From Lutimonas vermicola (lineage in GTDB: Bacteria > Bacteroidota > Bacteroidia > Flavobacteriales > Flavobacteriaceae), in the NCBI RefSeq assembly GCF_038433205.1, contig NZ_JBCDNA010000001.1:62001-126000 (forward strand): a stretch of DNA of 64,000 nucleotides, in the 5' to 3' direction. Numbering within the stretch: the stretch's first letter is position 1; each line of letters opens with the position of its first letter. Below the pieces are notes generated by a model. That model saw only the letters and a program-made list of their open reading frames with translations, was not told the origin of the DNA and searched no databases. A program made the position numbers and the translations under genes. Positions 24,787-34,016 of the stretch are shown here, one piece after another.

Positions 24787-24794
24787 TAGTTTTG
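24787..24794 (+). promoter_or_regulatory. Putative -7 element of the DUF349 gene
   Basis: TAGTTTTG matches TAnnTTTG, 72 bp upstream of the ATG. Confidence 0.45.
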
Positions 24795-24865
24795 CGCTTT
24801 GCCATGCTATTAGTATCTTTCAAACCTTTTTTAAAATATATTTTAGGAACCTTAAACATGAAACA

Positions 24866-27064
24866 ATGTTAGACGTAAATAATGATAAGTTGTCATCAGA
24901 ATCAACCTCAGGAGGAGCAAGCCGGAAAAATGAAGAAACTCCCTTAAAATCAAAAGGAAAGGAAATTGTTGCTGATGATAATGAGAAGGAAGATGTTGTC
25001 TTGGAAACAGAAATGGATGGAATTCAGGAACCGGAAAACATTGGGGGTGAATCAGGTCAAAAGGCTGATGAAATTATGAAAAGTGGCGTCGTTGAAGAGC
25101 TTGAAGACGAAATAGAGATTGAATCGAAAGTTGAAGAACCTGTAAAACAGGAGAAGGATAAAGTAGTTGAGACCGGTAAAGAAAATGATGCTGAAAATCA
25201 AGAAGATAAATTAGCAGTCAAAGAAGCTCCTGAAGGGGATTCAGGGAATGATAAGTCATCTTTTGAATCGGGATCCGCGGGAGTTGATGAGGATGCAAAA
25301 GAAGAAGCGTTAAAAGAAACGGTTCCTTCAAAATCGGATGTCAAGGAAATTCCTGCTTTTGATTTGGCGGTTTTATCACTTGACGGGATTGTTCAGATGA
25401 TGCAAAAACTTCTAACGGAGTTTGATATCAAAGACGTTAGAAATCAGCTGGAAAGCTTGAAGGTAGCTTTTCAAAAAAAATTCAAGGCTCTTATTCAGGA
25501 ACAAAAGGAAGCCTTTGTTAAAGCCGGAGGAGAGGTGGCAGATTTTAGTTATTCTGAACCAGTGAAGCGTCAATTTGACGAGCTTTTGAATGAATACAAG
25601 AGAAAGCGTCAGGAATTTTATAAGGATCTGGAAAGAGTTCAGAAGGAGAATCTGGAATTAAAATTGTCGCTTATTGATGAACTTAAAAATTTGATCGATA
25701 ATGCAGAACCCTCCAGTATGTATAAGGATTTTAAAAACCTTCAGGATCGTTGGAGGGAAGTGGGGCAGATTCCGCATGGAAAATACAATGATGTTTGGAG
25801 AACGTATCACCATCATGTTGAAAGATTTTATGACCTCCTCCATTTAAACAATGATTTCAGGGATCTGGATTTTAAACATAATTTTGAGGAAAAATCAAAA
25901 CTTATAGAAAAAGCTGAAGCTTTGGCCGCGGAAGAGGATGTAAATCATGCCTTTAAGGAATTACAGTTGCTGCACAGGATGTGGAAAGAAGATATCGGGC
26001 CCGTTGCCCGTGAATTTAGGGAAGAAGTTTGGCATAAATTTAGCGAAGCAACGAAGAAGATCCATAAAAGAAGACATGCTTACCAGGATAAGCTGGATGA
26101 AAAATTCAAGGCTAATGTTGATTTGAAACTGGAAGTGATCGATAAGATCAAGGCGATTGATATTGAGAAAAACAAAAACCATAAAGACTGGCAGGCCAGT
26201 ATTAAGGAACTTGAGGCATTGAGAGACAAGTTCTTTGCTATTGGAAAGGTTCCCAAAACAAAAAACGAGGAGATCTGGCAACTTTTTAGAGAAGCTACGC
26301 GAGATTTTAATGCGAAAAAGAATAATTTTTACAAAGGAATAAAAAAAGACCAGGTAGAAAATTTAAAAAAGAAAATGACACTTGTTGAACAGGCTGAATC
26401 CTTAAAAGACAGTGAAGAATGGGATATTGCAACCGAGGTTTTTAAAAAAGTTCAGGCTGAGTGGAAAAAGATTGGTCATGTGCCAAGACAGGATTCAGAT
26501 AAGATTTGGAAACGTTTTAAAGATGCTTGTAATCATTATTTTGACAGGTTGCACGAAAAGCAAAACGTGATGGACAAAGACCAATCGGCGATCATTGATA
26601 AGAAGAAAGAATTCATGGAGTCGCTGAAGGAACAGATCGAGTCAGGGAAAGAACTAACACTTGAATTCGTGCAGAAGGGTCTTGATGATTGGAGAACTCT
26701 CGGCGTTCTGCCTCAAAAGGTGAAGCACCTTGATGCGAAATTTCATAAATTGCTGGATACTGCTTATAAAAAATTGGATCTTGATAAGGATGAAGTGGCT
26801 TTTTTGAGATTTAAAAGCTCGGTAAACGCCATGGTTGATCAAAGAAACATGAGAAAACTGGATAGTGAACAATTATTCATTAGAAGAAAAATAGATGATA
26901 TAACCAAGGAGATCAAGCAATTGGAGAATAATATTAGTTTTATTTCAAATGCAAGTGAGGATAACCCCCTTGTTAGAAATGTATACAATAATATTGAAGA
27001 GTATAAAAAATCGCTTGAGATCTGGAAGAGGAAAATCGATTATATGAAAAAATTGGAATACTAA
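24866..27064 (+). CDS. DUF349 domain protein with acidic N-terminal region
   Basis: The 732-residue protein has an acidic, low-complexity N-terminus (about residues 1-165, rich in Glu, Lys, Asp and Ser, probably disordered). A long run of DUF349 helical repeats follows, recognisable by WREVGQIPHGKYNDVW, WKKIGHVPRQDSDKIW and similar units, and the end is coiled-coil-like. DUF349 proteins are widespread in Bacteroidota; no firm function is known to me. No signal peptide, so cytosolic. It is followed at once by an intrinsic terminator. Confidence 0.85.
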   Translation: MLDVNNDKLSSESTSGGASRKNEETPLKSKGKEIVADDNEKEDVVLETEMDGIQEPENIGGESGQKADEIMKSGVVEELEDEIEIESKVEEPVKQEKDKVVETGKENDAENQEDKLAVKEAPEGDSGNDKSSFESGSAGVDEDAKEEALKETVPSKSDVKEIPAFDLAVLSLDGIVQMMQKLLTEFDIKDVRNQLESLKVAFQKKFKALIQEQKEAFVKAGGEVADFSYSEPVKRQFDELLNEYKRKRQEFYKDLERVQKENLELKLSLIDELKNLIDNAEPSSMYKDFKNLQDRWREVGQIPHGKYNDVWRTYHHHVERFYDLLHLNNDFRDLDFKHNFEEKSKLIEKAEALAAEEDVNHAFKELQLLHRMWKEDIGPVAREFREEVWHKFSEATKKIHKRRHAYQDKLDEKFKANVDLKLEVIDKIKAIDIEKNKNHKDWQASIKELEALRDKFFAIGKVPKTKNEEIWQLFREATRDFNAKKNNFYKGIKKDQVENLKKKMTLVEQAESLKDSEEWDIATEVFKKVQAEWKKIGHVPRQDSDKIWKRFKDACNHYFDRLHEKQNVMDKDQSAIIDKKKEFMESLKEQIESGKELTLEFVQKGLDDWRTLGVLPQKVKHLDAKFHKLLDTAYKKLDLDKDEVAFLRFKSSVNAMVDQRNMRKLDSEQLFIRRKIDDITKEIKQLENNISFISNASEDNPLVRNVYNNIEEYKKSLEIWKRKIDYMKKLEY

Positions 27065-27069
27065 TAAAT

Positions 27070-27089
27070 ATCCCGCTCTAAAGCGGGAT
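27070..27089 (+). terminator. Terminator of the DUF349 gene
   Basis: ATCCCGCT and AGCGGGAT arms with a 4-nt loop, followed by a run of T, immediately after the stop codon. Confidence 0.9.
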
Positions 27090-27122
27090 TTTTTTGTTGA
27101 TCAATCGTCTGTCTGGGTCTTG

Positions 27123-27293
27123 CTATTGATGTTGGAACAAACCGGGATGCTTGTCTTCATAGTTTGTCAGTTCTTGCATGTACCTGGCGAACATAAGTAT
27201 ACTGGTCTCGTCAAAATGATTAGCGAGGAACTTAATCCTTCCTGCAGTTTTGATCTTAGTGATACAAGCATAGTTGTTTTTCTTAAATAGAGA
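27123..27293 (-). pseudogene. Remnant of an unidentified gene (C-terminal part)
   Basis: A minus-strand frame of 56 codons with protein-like composition runs to a stop at 27123. It includes the stretches NYACITKIKTAGRIKFLANH and MFARYMQELTNYED. It opens right after an in-frame stop, has no ATG until residue 39, and begins about 30 bases past the esterase stop. It looks like the 3' end of a decayed gene. I do not recognise the family, and chance cannot be excluded for so short a frame. Confidence 0.35.
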
Positions 27294-27323
27294 TCATAGT
27301 TTAATATTGAATTGAACAATGTT

Positions 27324-28862
27324 TTAATCTTGCATTCCATGAATCCTGTCTTGTATTTTAAGCAATACTTTTTTGTGCGAAAATTGCCAGCAATGACCTT
27401 CCATAGGCGTAAACTCTATAACAGCATCTGATTTTGGGTCGCTCGTTGTTTTTATAAACTCATCGAACCCCCTGGTTCCGGTATTCAGGTAAAATTCATC
27501 CATATCACCCATCCAGATATATATTTTTCCCTGTAATTTAGGTCCTAATTCAGCCCAGTTTGTTTTTACATACTTTTTAAAATCATATTTTCCCCAGGCT
27601 TTAGCTACTAATGAATCGATTTCTCCTGTTTTTGGGTCGAACATGGGTTTGGGTAAGCCATTGATACCTTTAGGGCTGTACAGGGCCGTATGGGCACTAA
27701 ATTGCCCACCGGAATTCAAATAGGTATTTGACTGGCCAAAGACATTTTCATAGGCTATAAAATCTTTTAATGAAAGCAAAGGTTCCCCATTCACATCTCT
27801 CATGATTGGCCTTAAATATCCGAATTCATTGATATAGGCGTTCGATTCATTGTAAATATTGATCAATTGGTAATTTTCAAAGTCAATAGCATCAGGACTG
27901 TACGAATAAACTCCGTTGAATACATCGGGGTAATACAATTGCAAGCCCAATGAAACCCATCCTCCCGTAGAGCAGCCGTCAACAAATCGGGTAGTCATGG
28001 AATTTGTTCCCCGATAAGATTTTTCAATAAAGGGAATTAACTCATGAATCAGCGAATAGCCATAGGGCCCGCTGTTGTCAGAGTCCATTTGATAAGAATC
28101 TCCAAAAGGGCCTTCTCCATCCAGGAATACACTGATGATTTGAGGTGCATCATCTGAATCCCACCAATCCATAAAGGTTTTATTTGAAATAAGACGATTG
28201 ATGCGCGTATAGCGCCCTCCGTATCCTGCAACATTGTATCTAATGGGATACGCCTTGTTTATATCATAATTATGCGGGAGCAAAACAGAGGCCTTCAAAT
28301 GCATAGGTTTATTCCACCATTTTGACAAAGTATCGCTTTTTAAAACGATCAATTTTGATAATTCATGCTCTGTGATGGTTCGTGGCTCAATTTTTTGATT
28401 GAGAATAAATTTGACATGCTGATCGCTATCCAGAATGATCTCTTGCTTTTGGGTGTGCAGATTTCCGGGAGCATCTGTTCTGCTTTCTTTAGTATCCTGG
28501 TCCCAAAGGAGTTGGACATAATAAGTGCCTTCAGGAATTTCATTGAGGTTCCAGTCGGTAGTTTTGATCCATGCATCTTTGTGATTGAGTTGTAAAGACG
28601 CTCCTTCCTTAACATGGTCAATATTTCTGGCAAAAATATGTGTCCTGCTATAGGGATTTGGCCAAATTTGTTTCATGGGTTCCAGGTTTGGATGCTCACT
28701 TAGAAAAACAAAAAGCCGTCCCTGCGTTTGAAAGGATTCCTTAAGCGAGTTGTCGACAGCTACTTCGATAGATAATTCATGGTGTTTTGTTTGGGCGGTG
28801 AGTTGATTTAATAAGCTGAGGAGCAGTGTCAGTATACACAGGATTCGATTTGTCTTGAACAT
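27324..28862 (-). CDS. Secreted alpha/beta-hydrolase, esterase-D-like
   Basis: The 512-residue protein starts with a signal peptide (hydrophobic to about residue 22, ending near LTAQT). It has an N-terminal beta-sandwich-like region and a C-terminal alpha/beta-hydrolase of the esterase D / enterochelin-esterase type. The candidate nucleophile is the Ser in DGCSTGGWVSLG, and a late His lies in EGHCWQFSHKK. It is probably periplasmic or surface-exposed and cleaves an ester; the natural substrate (siderophore, carbohydrate ester or other) is unknown. It stands alone, with no TonB receptor or glycan-use genes beside it. Confidence 0.8.
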   Translation of the reverse strand: MFKTNRILCILTLLLSLLNQLTAQTKHHELSIEVAVDNSLKESFQTQGRLFVFLSEHPNLEPMKQIWPNPYSRTHIFARNIDHVKEGASLQLNHKDAWIKTTDWNLNEIPEGTYYVQLLWDQDTKESRTDAPGNLHTQKQEIILDSDQHVKFILNQKIEPRTITEHELSKLIVLKSDTLSKWWNKPMHLKASVLLPHNYDINKAYPIRYNVAGYGGRYTRINRLISNKTFMDWWDSDDAPQIISVFLDGEGPFGDSYQMDSDNSGPYGYSLIHELIPFIEKSYRGTNSMTTRFVDGCSTGGWVSLGLQLYYPDVFNGVYSYSPDAIDFENYQLINIYNESNAYINEFGYLRPIMRDVNGEPLLSLKDFIAYENVFGQSNTYLNSGGQFSAHTALYSPKGINGLPKPMFDPKTGEIDSLVAKAWGKYDFKKYVKTNWAELGPKLQGKIYIWMGDMDEFYLNTGTRGFDEFIKTTSDPKSDAVIEFTPMEGHCWQFSHKKVLLKIQDRIHGMQD

Positions 28863-29403
28863 GTTTAAACAGGATAATTTTTGGTTAGTCTTTTTAATTT
28901 GATTTAGAGGCTTTATGCCTCTTTAAATGCAGGCTAAATATAGCTATAAATTAATCATTGTAAAATTGTTGTTAAGAAAACACAGGATGTAGAAAGTGAA
29001 GCCGTGCTTCTTAATATATGCTTTCAGCCAAAATACTTACACCGATTATTTATTGTAAAAGTTACTTGTGGCTCGCAACGATATGTCCCTGATTTATAGA
29101 ACTGTTCAGCATACTAAAAAATATTATATTTATCATATAAAATATTGATATCCAAATATATATTAATTCTTTACTAAAGTTTATGTTAAGTTTTAATTAT
29201 GATTTAATTGAATCTGATCCAGGCTTTTGCAAGATGCTTTAACCTTTTTTTACAGGTTAAATAAAACAGTTTTACCCAATTAGAGCAGGTCGATTTAAAG
29301 TCAAAACGGTTTTGAGTTTTTTTAAAGATCAATTACTGAATAGAATTAATAAAAGTGATTGTTATATTTGTAAGCCAAAAAGTAAAATTAAATTACGTTT
29401 AGT
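28863..29403. other. 540-bp A/T-rich intergenic region
   Basis: The longest gene-free stretch of the window, between the divergent esterase and ettA genes. It holds a small hairpin near the esterase start (AGAGGC / GCCTCT, 28906-28922), another with TTTAACC / GGTTAAA arms (29238-29261), and an ettA-side TATATTTG. I see no tRNA, small ORF or repeat worth naming. Confidence 0.6.
29363..29370 (+). promoter_or_regulatory. Putative -7 element of ettA
   Basis: TATATTTG matches TAnnTTTG, 34 bp upstream of the ATG. Confidence 0.55.
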
Positions 29404-31095
29404 ATGTCAGATGATAAGAAAGTGATATTCTCCATGTCGGGAGTTAGTAAAACCTATCCGGGAGCCAATAAGCCGGTCCTTAAAAATATATATTTAAGTT
29501 TTTTCTATGGTGCCAAGATTGGTATTCTGGGTTTAAACGGTTCAGGAAAATCAACCTTGTTAAAAATCATCGCTGGCCTGGATAAAAATTATCAGGGAGA
29601 TGTTGTTTTCGCTCCTAATTATACTGTGGGTTATCTGACCCAGGAACCAGTTCTGGACGAGAGTAAAACGGTTATGGATATTGTAAAAGAAGGAGTTGCC
29701 GAAACAGTTGCCATCTTGGATGAGTACAACAAGATCAATGATATGTTTGGTCTTGAGGAGGTTTATTCCGATGCTGATAAAATGGAAAAATTGATGGCCC
29801 AACAGGCTGAGCTTCAGGATAAAATTGATGCGCAAAATGCCTGGGAGCTGGATACAAAACTCGAAATTGCCATGGATGCATTACGAACTCCTGATGGTGA
29901 TGCCCTTATTAAAAATTTATCCGGAGGTGAGCTGAGAAGGGTGGCTTTGTGCAGGTTGTTGCTTCAGCAACCGGATGTGCTGCTGCTCGATGAGCCTACG
30001 AATCACCTCGACGCAGAATCTGTTCATTGGCTTGAACATCATCTTGCTCAGTATCAAGGTACTGTTATTGCTGTAACACACGACCGTTATTTTCTTGATA
30101 ATGTGGCAGGTTGGATTCTTGAACTTGACAGAGGGGAGGGAATTCCGTGGAAGGGCAATTACTCTTCTTGGCTGGAACAAAAGTCTGAACGCCTTGCAAA
30201 GGAGGAGAAAACAGCCTCTAAGCGACAAAAGACCCTGCAAAGAGAATTAGAATGGGTGAGAATGGCGCCAAAAGGCAGGCATGCCAAATCAAAGGCAAGA
30301 TTATCGAGTTATGACAAACTGTTGAGCCAGGATCAGAGGCAGAAGGAAGAGAAGCTTGAAATCTATATACCTAATGGTCCGCGTTTAGGTCATAACGTTA
30401 TAGATGCCGTGGGTGTTTCCAAGGCTTTTGGGGATAAATTACTGTATGATGACCTCAATTTTAAATTGCCTCCAAATGGTATCGTAGGTATCATCGGCCC
30501 GAATGGAGCAGGGAAGACCACCATCTTTAAAATGATTATGGAAGAGATAAAACCCGATAAAGGTGAATTTAAGGTTGGAGATACTGCCAAGGTAGCATAT
30601 GTCGACCAGAGTCATTCCAATATTGATCCTGAGAAGTCGATTTGGCAAAACTTTTCTGATGAACAGGAGATGATCATGATGGGTGGAAAAATGGTAAATT
30701 CCCGTGCTTACCTTGGACGATTTAACTTTAGTGGTTCAGAGCAAAACAAGAAGGTTTCAGCGCTTTCGGGAGGTGAAAGGAACAGGTTGCATCTGGCCAT
30801 GACCCTAAAAGAAGAAGGTAATGTATTACTTTTAGATGAACCCACCAATGATCTCGATGTCAACACATTAAGAGCCTTGGAGGAAGGTCTCGAAAACTTT
30901 GCCGGTTGTGCCGTTATCATTTCGCATGACAGATGGTTCCTCGACAGGGTTTGTACCCATATCCTTGCCTTTGAAGGGGATTCCCAGGTCTATTATTTCG
31001 AAGGAAGTTTTTCTGAATATGAAGAGAATAAAAAGAAACGACTGGGAGGAGACATGATACCAAAAAGGATCAAATATAAAAAGCTCATTCGTTAA
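29404..31095 (+). CDS. ettA: Energy-dependent translational throttle protein EttA (ABC-F ATPase)
   Basis: The 563-residue protein has two ABC ATPase domains and no membrane segments. Walker A motifs are GLNGSGKST (43-51) and GPNGAGKTT (about 365-373); signatures are LSGGELRR (about 172) and LSGGERNR (about 453). An arm insertion is present in the first domain and a linker rich in Lys and Arg in between. EttA binds the ribosomal E site and gates entry into elongation according to ATP/ADP. The nudK-like gene follows after 7 bp. Confidence 0.93.
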   Translation: MSDDKKVIFSMSGVSKTYPGANKPVLKNIYLSFFYGAKIGILGLNGSGKSTLLKIIAGLDKNYQGDVVFAPNYTVGYLTQEPVLDESKTVMDIVKEGVAETVAILDEYNKINDMFGLEEVYSDADKMEKLMAQQAELQDKIDAQNAWELDTKLEIAMDALRTPDGDALIKNLSGGELRRVALCRLLLQQPDVLLLDEPTNHLDAESVHWLEHHLAQYQGTVIAVTHDRYFLDNVAGWILELDRGEGIPWKGNYSSWLEQKSERLAKEEKTASKRQKTLQRELEWVRMAPKGRHAKSKARLSSYDKLLSQDQRQKEEKLEIYIPNGPRLGHNVIDAVGVSKAFGDKLLYDDLNFKLPPNGIVGIIGPNGAGKTTIFKMIMEEIKPDKGEFKVGDTAKVAYVDQSHSNIDPEKSIWQNFSDEQEMIMMGGKMVNSRAYLGRFNFSGSEQNKKVSALSGGERNRLHLAMTLKEEGNVLLLDEPTNDLDVNTLRALEEGLENFAGCAVIISHDRWFLDRVCTHILAFEGDSQVYYFEGSFSEYEENKKKRLGGDMIPKRIKYKKLIR

Positions 31096-31102
31096 CCTGC
31101 CG

Positions 31103-31681
31103 ATGAATTCAAAAGTAAAGAATATCAGGATGGTTTTGCTGTCAGACAACTGGTACACCTTGAACAAAGTGGTCTTTGATTATAAAATGCCAAACGGAAA
31201 GTGGGTGGAGCAAGCGAGAGAAGCTTATGACAGAGGCAATGGAGCAGCCGTTTTGCTTTACAACAAGAAGAAGCAAACAGTTATTTTGATTTCTCAGTTC
31301 AGAATGCCCACGTACCTTAATGGCAATGAATCAGGAATAATGATAGAAGCCTGTGCAGGCCTGCTCGACGGTGATGATCCTGAAACATGCGTGATTAAGG
31401 AGGCAGAAGAAGAATCGGGGTTTCGCGTCTCGAAAGTGGAAAAAGTTTTAGAGGCCTATATGTCTCCTGGTGCAGTTACTGAAATCCTTCACCTGTATAT
31501 TGCTGAATATCAAGATGATGACAGAGTGAATAGTGGTGGTGGACTCGAAGATGAGCAGGAAGATATTACCGTTCTGGAGGTTGATTTTAAAAAGGCCGTA
31601 TCGATGATCGGCTCAGGCGAGATTAAGGATGCCAAAACGATCATGCTGTTACAGCATCTAGTGATTAATAAAATAATGTAA
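31103..31681 (+). CDS. Nudix hydrolase, NudK-like (GDP-mannose pyrophosphatase family)
   Basis: The 192-residue Nudix protein has a Nudix box around GLLDGDDPETCVIKEAEEES, in which the first Glu of the usual consensus is Asp. The preceding GAAVLLYNKKKQTVILISQF is typical of the ADP-ribose/GDP-mannose pyrophosphatase branch. It probably hydrolyses a nucleotide sugar. It follows ettA closely and is likely cotranscribed, and faces the convergent large oxygenase-like gene. Confidence 0.82.
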   Translation: MNSKVKNIRMVLLSDNWYTLNKVVFDYKMPNGKWVEQAREAYDRGNGAAVLLYNKKKQTVILISQFRMPTYLNGNESGIMIEACAGLLDGDDPETCVIKEAEEESGFRVSKVEKVLEAYMSPGAVTEILHLYIAEYQDDDRVNSGGGLEDEQEDITVLEVDFKKAVSMIGSGEIKDAKTIMLLQHLVINKIM

Positions 31682-31725
31682 CACTAAAATACCAGGCGTC
31701 GGCTCTTTTTATTTCGTTTTGAACT

Positions 31726-33582
31726 TTATCCTATGTCTTGCCGGACAGCAGTTAAATTTTTGATTTGATTCTCCAGATATTCAAGATACATCATATGACT
31801 TTGTAAATCGTTCATGATACTTGACTTTGAGGATACAAACGAATCTTTCATTTTCGAAAAAAGCTGTTGGTAATAGTCTATACCTTCCTTCATGTTTTCA
31901 GTAAAGGATAAAAGATATTTCTCCTGCCTTTTATTGAGTTCACCCTTGGTCTCGTCAATCTTGGTTTTCAGATGATCTGAATATAGTTTGAGTTCTTTTA
32001 AGAACATATGGGGCCTGTTTTTTTCTGAAATCAGATTGATCCTTCCATAAATGTGATCAGTGATTTCTTTTAGGCTCATGGTTTTTGAGAAATAGGCCAT
32101 ATTGGGTCCGGGACAAACAGAAACGCCTTTAGCGGGTCTTTCTGAATCTGCACCGTTAAGTTGCATAGTAGCTTCTCCCAGGCCCATACAAAGGCATGAT
32201 TTTTCTACAATTTTTTGAAATCTGCTTTTGTATTCGTCAGGAGCCAGGGCTTCCTGATCCAATTCCTTGATTTTGTTTCTTTGATATTGACGTGAAGCAG
32301 TACACATCGTCTTGTCGGCGTATTCATTATTCAAGGCCAGAAATTCTTTAGGGCAGGGGCTACCCGGCCTTCCGGATACAATTTTTATATCTTTTTCCTG
32401 ATCTTTTGAGTTTCCCTTAAGATTGTTAAAAGGAACGCCTAAAGGCGAAATATTGCTCAGGTAGAGATCATCTTCAGTCGCCTTAGCCAATTTTTTTAAA
32501 GTGGCATCATCAACTGTTGTAGCTTCGGGGACTAAAAGGAAAGGGCTACCCCATCCTACAGAATCAATATCATAATGTTCTAAAAGAAATTGGTGTTCTT
32601 TCTCAGTTCCAACGCCTCCCTGAGCTGTAATTTTCAATGCTAAGGGTGAGTCGGGTTGTATTTTGTTTCTGTCGGCTAAGGCTGGTAATAGGACGCTGTG
32701 GACGGTATCGATCAATTCCTGCCTGTTATCTTTGAATTCTTGAAGAATCGGCCCCATTAAAAAACCTTCTGTTGCAAAGGCATGACCTCCGCAATTCAAA
32801 CCAGATTCAATTCGGTATTCAGACACCCAAAGGCCTTTTTTTGCAAGGAATTTTCCCTGGATCAAGGCAGATCTGTAGTCGCTCACTTTAATCACAATCC
32901 TTTTTTTGATTGCCCCTTTCTTGTCGGGAAAAAAGTCATCAAAATTTTCCATATAACTGTATAGCCTGGGGTTCATTCCGGCTGATAAAACAACTGAAGA
33001 TTGTAGATTGCTTTGTGCAAAACCCCTTAATGCCGCGTGTGCATCATTGTATTCATTGGGTAGCTTTTCACCTTCTTTATAATTGATTTTATCGAGCTTC
33101 GTCATGATGTTCACATCAATGCTTCCCATGGTAAGATGCTGATCTGCCCAGTTTTTAATTTCCTTCCATGTCTTATTTTGATGTGTCAGTTCGGTAAACT
33201 TTTGTTTTAAAGAAGAGCTGTCGGGCAACATGTTGAAATAGTTTTTGAATTCCATGCTCGTTTCCAATGTGGAATCCTTGATCTGCTTAAACTTTTTCTC
33301 GGCAAGTTCTTGCAACAAGTTTAAATAGGAGGTAATTCGTTTGGCTCTAAAGTCTTCTATCTTGTCTGTAATGGCCTGGTAAGGCAGCTCAAATTTTTCA
33401 CAATAGAATTTCCTTAGGTTTTCGATAAGAACATCATCGACGATAGAAACAACGGAGTCCATGCCGTAGGGTGACACTTTTAAAGGCGTATCAAGGGTAA
33501 ACCCGGTACCCATAACAGGGATATGAAATGTGTGTTTTGTAGACATCATTGATTTTTTAGTTTTGCTATTGTCGACCATCAT
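31726..33582 (-). CDS. Large nitronate-monooxygenase-like protein of unknown function
   Basis: The 618-residue protein opens with IPVMGTGFTLDTPLKVSPYG, a form seen in TIM-barrel nitronate monooxygenase / 2-nitropropane dioxygenase relatives. It has CGGHAFATEGFLMGP and TAQGGVGTEKEH at places that fit flavin and substrate loops. It is far longer than ordinary members (about 330-380 aa): a helical insertion near residues 50-170 and a C-terminal coiled region (about 500-600) are added. Cysteines cluster in EKSCLCMGLGEA and VSVCPGPN. A second start (MSTKHTF, 12 codons later) is equally plausible. Reaction unknown; the family link is by eye only. Confidence 0.55.
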   Translation of the reverse strand: MMVDNSKTKKSMMSTKHTFHIPVMGTGFTLDTPLKVSPYGMDSVVSIVDDVLIENLRKFYCEKFELPYQAITDKIEDFRAKRITSYLNLLQELAEKKFKQIKDSTLETSMEFKNYFNMLPDSSSLKQKFTELTHQNKTWKEIKNWADQHLTMGSIDVNIMTKLDKINYKEGEKLPNEYNDAHAALRGFAQSNLQSSVVLSAGMNPRLYSYMENFDDFFPDKKGAIKKRIVIKVSDYRSALIQGKFLAKKGLWVSEYRIESGLNCGGHAFATEGFLMGPILQEFKDNRQELIDTVHSVLLPALADRNKIQPDSPLALKITAQGGVGTEKEHQFLLEHYDIDSVGWGSPFLLVPEATTVDDATLKKLAKATEDDLYLSNISPLGVPFNNLKGNSKDQEKDIKIVSGRPGSPCPKEFLALNNEYADKTMCTASRQYQRNKIKELDQEALAPDEYKSRFQKIVEKSCLCMGLGEATMQLNGADSERPAKGVSVCPGPNMAYFSKTMSLKEITDHIYGRINLISEKNRPHMFLKELKLYSDHLKTKIDETKGELNKRQEKYLLSFTENMKEGIDYYQQLFSKMKDSFVSSKSSIMNDLQSHMMYLEYLENQIKNLTAVRQDIG

Positions 33583-33705
33583 TCATGGGTATGACCATAT
33601 ATCAGGTTAATCAGCAATCTACAAAAGTAAAAATCGATTATTCATTTTAGTTGATATAAGTCATGTTTTGGGAATTCTTTTCAAGATTTTCTGAAAAGCA
33701 CAAAA

Positions 33706-33729
33706 AAACCTATCGGGAGGGATAGGTTT
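33706..33729 (-). terminator. Terminator of the cold-shock gene
   Basis: AAACCTATC and GATAGGTTT arms around a 6-nt loop. On the minus strand a run of seven T follows the stem, about 30 bases after the gene's stop codon. Confidence 0.85.
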
Positions 33730-33760
33730 AAATACATTAAAAAAAAATTAAAGCCACATA

Positions 33761-33949
33761 CTAAATGGTCTTTACATTTACCGCGTTTAATCCTTTTTTA
33801 CCTTCCTTTAGATCAAATTCAACTGCATCTCCTTCTTTAACTTTGTCAATTAAACCAGAAATGTGAACAAAATGTTCGCTGTTTGAGCCATCTTCAGTAA
33901 TGAATCCATAACCTTTAGACTCATTGAAGAATTTTACTATTCCTTGCAT
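33761..33949 (-). CDS. Cold-shock protein, CspA family
   Basis: The 62-residue single cold-shock domain has the RNP1 motif KGYGFI and the RNP2-like HFVHISGL, and binds single-stranded RNA or DNA as an RNA chaperone. It is slightly short (typical 65-70) because the last strand ends early. It has its own terminator. Whether it is cold-induced cannot be told from the sequence. Confidence 0.94.
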   Translation of the reverse strand: MQGIVKFFNESKGYGFITEDGSNSEHFVHISGLIDKVKEGDAVEFDLKEGKKGLNAVNVKTI

Positions 33950-34016
33950 TGTATTAAATTATAATTAAAACTCAAAGATAAGAATTTTTTAGAAAAATTT
34001 ATTTAAACGTCAATAG

